13,869 nt of DNA from Aureococcus anophagefferens (Eukaryota > Sar > Pelagophyceae > Pelagomonadales > Pelagomonadaceae), in NCBI RefSeq assembly GCF_000186865.1, contig NW_008705595.1:197493-211361 (forward strand). The letters run 5' to 3'. A model generated the notes under the pieces. The model searched no databases and was not told the origin of the DNA. It saw only the letters and a program-made list of their open reading frames with translations. The translations under genes and the position numbers were made by a program. Of the stretch, positions 9,053 through 13,869 are shown one piece after another. Position 1 is the first letter of the stretch. Every line of letters starts with the position of its first letter.

Positions 9053-9330
9053 GGTCAATCGCGCTCGAGTCTCTCTGTTGTGAGGGCCTTGTAGCTCTCG
9101 TCATCTAAACGGCAGAGGTCCTTCCGGCTGTCCCATTCAAGGTACTCGTGCTGCCCCTGAGTCAGTAGGCTGAGACTACGGTCCCTGGAGTGGAAGGAAG
9201 GAAGTAGACCTTGAGAGTAAGTTGAGGTAGATCTTGAGTGCGAGATAGTTGGCTGGATACTTCAAGAAGGCTGAGTCATTGAAATGGCCAATTGGAGTTT
9301 GGTCCCACAGGATCACTTTGGATTCCCTAA
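9053..9330 (-). pseudogene. Frameshifted coding remnant, possibly retrotransposon-derived
   Basis: Two overlapping minus-strand frames read as protein-like. One is LRESKVILWDQTPIGHFNDS through ALKIYLNLLSRSTSF, the other SLLTQGQHEYLEWDSRKD through YKALTTERLERD ending in TGA. They meet at a ttcc tandem repeat, where a one-base shift would join them. I do not recognise the family. A Gag-like or N-terminal polyprotein segment of an LTR retrotransposon is a guess based on the neighbouring Copia fragment on the same strand and the charged, W-containing composition. It is not functional as it stands. Confidence 0.35.
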
Positions 9331-9416
9331 GTGGGGCCCGCGGCCGTCGACTCGGTTTATGATAGGTTACTCTAGTACCGGCCGGCGCGGGCTGATGCGC
9401 AGGCTAAGCAACTCAC

Positions 9417-12043
9417 ATGTCGTTGAGTAGATCGGTGGGGGAGAGAGAGGAGATCCTGTTGAACTATGCAACTGAAAAATCTATGGAGACTGCCGAAATT
9501 CCCCTGGAGGAGGTAACCGAGACAAAAATACCAAATTTCAAACGCTTCGTAGGGATGGGCGAGGCTCCGAGAGAACGGAATATGCGTTTTGGTCGACATA
9601 CTGCAAGGTAAAGCATCAGAAAAGCGACCCTTTGGCAACAAAGGCTATGTGTCTCTGTACACAATATCTTATCGAATGTGTTCGAATGCTGGTACATGTG
9701 ACCATTCAAAAGCTCTGTATGATAGAACCAAAAGCGAGATAGAGAATGTCCTTCAAAACCATGTTGTGCCCGAACTAAAGAAGAATCTTACAGACGGGGG
9801 TCACATGATTCTGAGCAGGTTTTCACACCATTGGGAAAACCACAAGGTCTTTGTCAAATGGATGCAGCAGCTGTTCAGACATCTTGATAACGGCTACGTT
9901 GCAAACTCGTCAATCTCGACTATTACATCGGTGGGTTTGAAACTTTTTTTTGACATTGTTTTCGATCGATTCAAAGGAGAGATATGTGACTCGCTGATAA
10001 ACGCTATCGACAAAGAGCGGGACGGCGCCGATATAGATCCACAGTTATTGAGATCGTGCGTAGAAGTTTTTCCCGTAATGGGACTGTGTTCAAAGTGCAC
10101 AGATTTGAAGACCGTTCAATCGGTCTTGAACACACAGCCGGATCTTACCGTGTATGAAGCTGATTTTGAAACTTTGTTACTGGAGAGAACCTCCGATTAC
10201 TATGCACGGAAAAGCATAGACTGGCTCGGGGCGAAGTCGACGCCGTCTTACTTGAGAAAGGCGGAGGCTGCTCTAGATTCTGAAAGAGAGAGAGTCAGCC
10301 GATATCTTCATATGTCCAGCCAGCAAAAACTACTTGGCACCTGCGAAAGAGAATTGCTCCAAAAACACAAAGAAGTACTGATCGAACGAGAACAAAGTGG
10401 CTTGATAGCTCTGCTTGCTGAGGATCGAGCTGAGGATCTCAAGCGCATGTTCGATTTGTTTCGGCGAATATCTGATGGACTGACACCGATGGCAACCACA
10501 ACTAAGAAGTTTGTTCAAATTCAAGGTGGCAAGCTGCTCCAACAGCGCCGTGATCTTGTTCAGGCTCTAAAATCCGAGGGGAAAAAAGTAACCGCAGACG
10601 ACCCTAGTATGATTAATTGCCTCTTAGCTTTGCATGCCAAAATGAGCACGCTTGTTTTTGATCTCTTCGATGGAGAAAACCAATTTCAACGTGCATTAAA
10701 GGAAGCCTTTCAAGACGTGATAAACACAGATGCCACCCCGGACATCTCCAATGTTGAGATGCTAGTTATGCACACAGATCGAGTGTTAAGTGGGAAAGTG
10801 CGGCTTGCAGAAGAAGAAGTCGAATCCTGCCTGGAGCAGATCATTCAACTCTTCCAATTTCTGTCGGACAAGGACCTCTATGCCGAGCTCTACCGCGAAC
10901 AATTGGCCAAGAGGCTTTTATCAAGGAGGTCCACAGCAATTCATACTGAAAAGTCGATGATAGTGAAGATGAAGACACAGCAGGGCGCGCCCTTTACCAC
11001 TAAGTTGGAAGGAATGGTGAACGACTTTACTTTAGGTGTGTATCAAGCTGTATTGATATTTTCATGATTGCCTTACAGATGATTGCCTTACAGGCAAGGA
11101 GCTTGATCAGACTTGGAGCTCACATCTTAATAAGCTGAGAGTAGAAGGGTTGCCAGCTGATCAGCTAAAAATGAACTTTTCCGTCCAAGTGCTCACCCAA
11201 GGATTTTGGCCATCGCAGAAACAACGAGAGCTGCAATTGTCTCGCGAAATGAGTAATGCACAGTCTATGTTCGATAAGTGGTACAAAGAACGTCACAGTC
11301 ATCGCATATTGTCATGGATATATGCGCTTGGAGACGTAATTGTCAAGGGAGGATTCAGTGATCGATCGTATGATATGACTATGACCGCGTTTCAAGCGAT
11401 GGCTCTGCTTGGCCTCAGCAGCAGAACGGATGCGATGTCATTCCACGAGATCCGTGACCAGATGGCAATAGATGAAACAACCGGGAAAAGAGTTCTGCAC
11501 TCTCTTTCCTGCGGAAAATATCGTCTTCTTAAGAAAACGGGCCACCCTCGAACCATCAACTGTCTGATGGACTCGTTTCACTCAAATGCATCTTTTTCGT
11601 CCAAGCTCAAGAGATTCCTTGTTCAAATGTCCGCATTGGACGGTGAAGGTAAGAAGAAGGTTGACGTAGAAATACAACAGCAACGTGGGTTTAGCATAGA
11701 TGCAACGTAAGATTTTATTTCATAACATTAAGATTGATTCCTCTTTTACAGCATCGTACGGATTTTGAAGGCCCGCAAACGGTGAGTCTACCTGACAGCT
11801 TCATGTTTTAAATGCTCTGGGATGTCAGGCTTTCACATCAAGAATTAGTAGGAGAAGTAATTCACCAGGTGCAGAATTTTGCACCAGAGAGTAAGCTGAT
11901 ACGCCAGCGAGTGGAAGGGCTGATTGAGCGAGAGCGTGCACCATTGTCCCAAGCACTAGTAGAATGCTCATCATTCTTAGCATTCGCACAGGTACTTAAA
12001 AAGAGATGACCTGAATCCAAAATTTTACATTTATGTTCCTTGA
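9417..12043 (+). CDS. CUL1: Cullin (CUL1-like), scaffold of cullin-RING ubiquitin ligase, 6 exons
   Basis: Exons: 9417-9512, 9553-11035, 11094-11706, 11752-11781, 11829-11933, 11992-12043; about 792 aa, the usual cullin length. Cullins hold a substrate adaptor (Skp1/F-box for CUL1) at the N-terminus and Rbx1-E2 at the C-terminus. The exon 1-2 join gives IPLEEGWARLRENGI, the conserved cullin start. Then follow GYVSLYTISYRMC, NHKVFVKWMQQLFRHLD, the cullin-homology stretch DLYAELYREQLAKRLLSRR, KLEGMVNDFTL, and the winged-helix end. The neddylation motif IVRILKARKRLSH is intact (K737), and the tail EREYLKRDD is typical. The CUL1 assignment rests on N-terminal and KLEGMVxDxTL similarity; another cullin class is possible. 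Intron lengths are 40, 58, 45, 47 and 58 nt; the last has a GC donor, and the second has a duplicated acceptor. The gene is bracketed by transposon fragments. Confidence 0.95.
11064..11093 (+). repeat. 15-bp tandem duplication at a cullin 3' splice site
   Basis: The sequence atgattgccttacag occurs twice head to tail (11064-11078 and 11079-11093) at the end of cullin intron 2. Each copy ends in a full polypyrimidine-like CTTACAG acceptor. Using the second gives DFTLGKELDQ, which fits cullin spacing. Using the first adds exactly five codons (DDCLT) and keeps frame. Two in-frame protein forms are therefore possible. Confidence 0.9.
11934..11991 (+). other. GC-AG intron 5 of the cullin
   Basis: Exon 5 ends GAGCGAGA, the 58-nt intron starts GCGTGC and ends TTCGCACAG, and exon 6 starts GTACTTAAAAG. 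The join yields LIEREYLKRDD, the near-invariant cullin C-terminus. The only GT close by (11936) leaves every AG out of frame. Like the kinase intron it begins GCG and is followed by G. Confidence 0.87.
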
Positions 12044-12302
12044 CATCACAGCATTATGCACAAGACACATCTTGTGCACTCATGATACCTCGCGTGGCTT
12101 TCGCGTCAAGCTGCGACTACATGGGGTGTCGCACAGGTGCCGCATGCGGGTTGCACATGCGGGTCGCATGTGGGTCGCATGGGGGGTAGCCAGCTCCCGG
12201 GAAATCGGCCGCGTTCCAGTTTGGGCCGCGCCCGGGGGCCCAAACGGCACTGCAGCCTTCAGCTGCCGCCCAGCGCCTGGCCGCAGCGCCTGGCTACTTG
12301 GT
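12044..12302. other. GC-rich region downstream of the cullin, with short repeats
   Basis: No credible gene. It contains a degenerate tandem repeat of a tcgcatgcggg-like unit (12139-12185, four copies). It also contains an inverted repeat with arms gtttgggcc (12219-12227) and ggcccaaac (12237-12245), and a doubled cagcgcctgg (about 12270-12293). The open frame across it (12033-12305) starts inside the cullin's last exon in another frame and has no family similarity. Confidence 0.6.
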
Positions 12303-12375
12303 TAGAGAGATAGAGAGTTTTGTATCTCCCTAGTGGCTCGCTGGTACAGAGCCACCCAACATCCTTTCCCTCCCT
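12303..12375 (+). repeat. Repeat, direct-strand partner of 8867-8939
   Basis: The first 57 bases (12303-12359) match the reverse complement of 8883-8939 exactly. The next 16 differ at three positions, after which the two diverge. Here the sequence continues straight into dispersed repeat copy B, while at the other site it continues into the Copia RNase H first half. It begins close to gttagagag, similar to the start of the LTR-like stretch at 2527. Confidence 0.9.
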
Positions 12376-12379
12376 TAAT

Positions 12380-12560
12380 ACTTTCTAACCCTGTTATAGT
12401 TGCGTCCCGCACTGTAATAGACGGAGAGTCTTCCTGGACCTAGTGAGGCAGGTCCTCTGCCCGTTCGTCCAGTAGCCCCAGCCTCGCCCCAGCCTGCGGT
12501 CCCAGCCCCCGTATACTACCGCAGCTGAGGTGACGTGAGGATAACAGAGACGCCGGTGTA
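12380..12560 (+). repeat. Dispersed repeat, copy B
   Basis: This is the longer counterpart of 2843-3000, in the same orientation, with an extra cytosine-rich insert of about 20 bases near 12480-12506. It ends agacgccggtgta about 30 bases before the second RNase H fragment. Together with the preceding repeat it may be a degraded LTR or leader of the same element family. Confidence 0.8.
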
Positions 12561-12590
12561 TATCATACTCTACAGAGCGACTTTCCATTC

Positions 12591-12770
12591 TTGTTTCCAA
12601 ACCAAGGTTTAAACCAGGAGATTCCAGCGATGATCCCTATCATGATTGACAACAAGGCGGCATTGAGTGTTGCAAACCACCCTGAGTCTTCTCCTCGAAC
12701 AAGACATATTTGCCTTAGAGAGTTTCGAATCAGGGACATGCATGAAGCCAGGCAAGTACGCCCCTACTTG
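12591..12770 (+). pseudogene. Copia-type retrotransposon RNase H, C-terminal half (remnant)
   Basis: The frame reads NQEIPAMIPIMIDNKAALSV, then ANHPESSPRTRHICLREFRI and RDM. This corresponds to the end of the Ty1/Copia RNase H domain (DNQAAI.L..NP..H.RTKHI...YHFIRD). The third catalytic aspartate lies in IDNKAAL. The front half is absent. Upstream lies repeat copy B, and downstream the frame continues to a stop at 12903-12905 with only weak likeness to the usual post-RNase H tail. It faces the opposite way from the N-terminal half at 8685-8843 and is complementary in content to it. Confidence 0.83.
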
Positions 12771-13095
12771 GGGGGAAATGGCAGTGTTCCTGACCTAGAC
12801 GGAAAATGGAAAGGTGAAATAAACTATCCTAACTTCCTACAGTGGCATGCTATACTATCTAGCTATACTATGCTGGTGCTGCATACTAGCATACTCGGAT
12901 TCTAACACCTATGCCCCGGCGTAGATGTACGTTGGTCGCTGCACCGCACACCGTCTGGTGGGCACTCGAAAATATGACCGGCGCCGCCTCGCTCCGGACC
13001 GCCGTAGCCTAGCTGTCCTCACAGATTTTCCTATAGGGTTAGTCTCAGGGCGAAGAAGATCGCGCGACGGCATCTACAAGGTAGCGGGCAATAAT
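12771..13095. other. Spacer between Copia remnant and light-harvesting gene
   Basis: The left part (to about 12905) is the tail of the Copia remnant. It includes a run of short repeated motifs around ctatact and gcatact (12845-12900). The right part (12906-13095) must include the promoter and 5' UTR of the light-harvesting gene. I see no clear TATA box or other nameable motif. Confidence 0.5.
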
Positions 13096-13807
13096 ATGCA
13101 GCAGCTTCTCCTCGCGTTGACTTTCTCAGCTGCCTCGGCCTTCGTGGCGCCAACGACGCCTGCCGTGGGCCTCGTTCTCGATGGATCTGCAGTCGATGAA
13201 ACCGCGTGCTCCAGCGTTCCTGAGCTTTGTCTTTCGACCCGTTAGGAAACGTCGATAGGCGATCGGGGTCCAAGCGCCGGCAGGTTTCTGGGACCCGCTT
13301 GGGTTGAGCACCAACCAGCCAGAGGGTGAGTTCATACGAAGACTCTGAATAATTCAAAATCAATTATATATAGGCTTTGAACGCCGCCGTGCCGTTGAAC
13401 GTAAACATGGCCGCATTGCCATGGTGGCGATGGTAGGATGCATCGCGCACAACGCCAACGTGGAATTCCCGGGCTACCTCTCTCTCTCTCAACAGCTCAA
13501 GTTCTCCGACATCCCGAACGGCGGCCAGGGTATCTTCAAGGTTCCAGCTGCTGGTATCGCGCAGATCCTGCTCTTCACAGGACTAGTTGAGATGGCCTGG
13601 TGGCCTGCATCTAAGTATGACGGCGACTATAACGTTGGTTTCTTTGGCGCCAAATACGGACCGGAGAAGAAAACGCAGAAGCTGAATGCGGAGATGGCTA
13701 ATGGTCGCCTTGCCATGCTCGGCATTATTGGCAACATGTTTGCTGAAGGTCAGACTGGCCAGACACTCGGCGAGCAGATCGGTTCTGGTAATATGATCCC
13801 ATTCTAA
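13096..13807 (+). CDS. Chlorophyll a/c light-harvesting protein (FCP/LHCF-like), 3 exons
   Basis: Exon 2 is 13259-13325, exon 3 is 13374-13807. Exon 1 starts at ATG 13096 and ends at an uncertain donor (13192, 13204 or 13216), giving about 198-206 aa, normal for the family. The N-terminus is a hydrophobic signal peptide ending ASAF (F16) VAP, the bipartite targeting motif of secondary red plastids. The mature part holds APAGFWDPLGL, helix 1 ERRRAVERKHGRIAMVAMVG with E/H chlorophyll ligands, and the lumen-side FPGYLS. A second membrane helix (AAGIAQILLFTGLVEM) and helix 3 NAEMANGRLAMLGIIG follow. It would bind chlorophyll a/c and carotenoid in thylakoid antenna complexes. The start was chosen because the signal peptide begins right there; an ATG further upstream (12925) only adds an arginine-rich stretch. 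Intron 2 (13326-13373) is GT-AG. The subfamily is not resolved. Confidence 0.94.
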
Positions 13808-13869
13808 GTATATCAATTTCTGCGCAGCAGAAGCGTCTTTCTCAGCTCACTCTTTCACTGATATGGCCT

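Noticed and set aside
11992..12043. Frameshift in the A-run of the last cullin exon
   Set aside because: On recounting the five A bases, the frame from GTACTT continues cleanly to EYLKRDD...VP and a TGA stop; no shift is needed.
12033..12305. 90-codon plus-strand frame downstream of the cullin
   Set aside because: It begins inside the last cullin exon in another frame, runs through low-complexity GC-rich repeats, and resembles no family.
12925..13095. Upstream start for the light-harvesting protein
   Set aside because: It would place an arginine-rich, non-signal stretch before the ASAF signal peptide; secondary-plastid targeting needs the signal peptide at the very N-terminus.
1..13869. CRISPR arrays, rRNA and tRNA genes
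   Set aside because: I read both strands for regularly spaced repeats, conserved rRNA blocks and tRNA A/B boxes with cloverleaf pairing, and found none that held up.

Overview
This window is nuclear DNA from a eukaryotic alga with a secondary red-type (chlorophyll-c) plastid. It carries a fucoxanthin/chlorophyll a/c-type light-harvesting gene with an ASAF-type plastid presequence. It also carries a full-length homologue of LRRC9, a leucine-rich-repeat protein family I associate with ciliated or flagellated cells, so a flagellated life stage is likely. A stramenopile, haptophyte or alveolate alga all fit; I cannot choose from this window alone. Genes lie on both strands and are cut by many very short introns (about 40-67 nt). 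At least four introns start with GC instead of GT, which is an unusually high share.

Layout. 1-471: GC-rich, non-coding as far as I can see, with one strong palindrome. 472-2011 (minus): a two-exon AGC-family (S6K/AKT/SGK-like) protein kinase, with a degenerate AT-rich tandem repeat just upstream. 2070-3190: intergenic DNA with a possible solo LTR and copy A of a dispersed repeat. 3194-8003 (minus): a 13-exon LRRC9 homologue, about 1415 aa by my exon joining. 8004-9416: transposon debris on the minus strand, namely a GC-rich block with a perfect 17-bp hairpin, the first half of a Copia-type RNase H, a 57-73 nt repeat also found inverted at 12303, and a frameshifted remnant of unknown origin. 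9417-12043 (plus): a complete six-exon cullin (CUL1-like, about 792 aa) with an intact neddylation site. 12044-12925: GC-rich repeats, copy B of the dispersed repeat, and the second half of a Copia-type RNase H on the plus strand. 13096-13807 (plus): a three-exon light-harvesting protein gene of about 200 aa.

The four genes show no shared pathway. They are a signalling kinase, a flagellar/ciliary-associated LRR protein, a ubiquitin-ligase scaffold and a photosynthetic antenna protein, which is what one expects of ordinary nuclear gene order. The window's interest lies in gene architecture: GC-AG introns, a 51-nt intron with no stop that keeps frame, and a 15-bp tandem duplication that doubles a cullin 3' splice site in frame. 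It also lies in the transposon structure around the cullin, where two complementary RNase H halves face opposite ways, as an inversion would leave them. I found no convincing new multi-gene system.

All exon joins were made by eye from reading frame, splice signals and family similarity remembered from known proteins. No transcript or database evidence was used.
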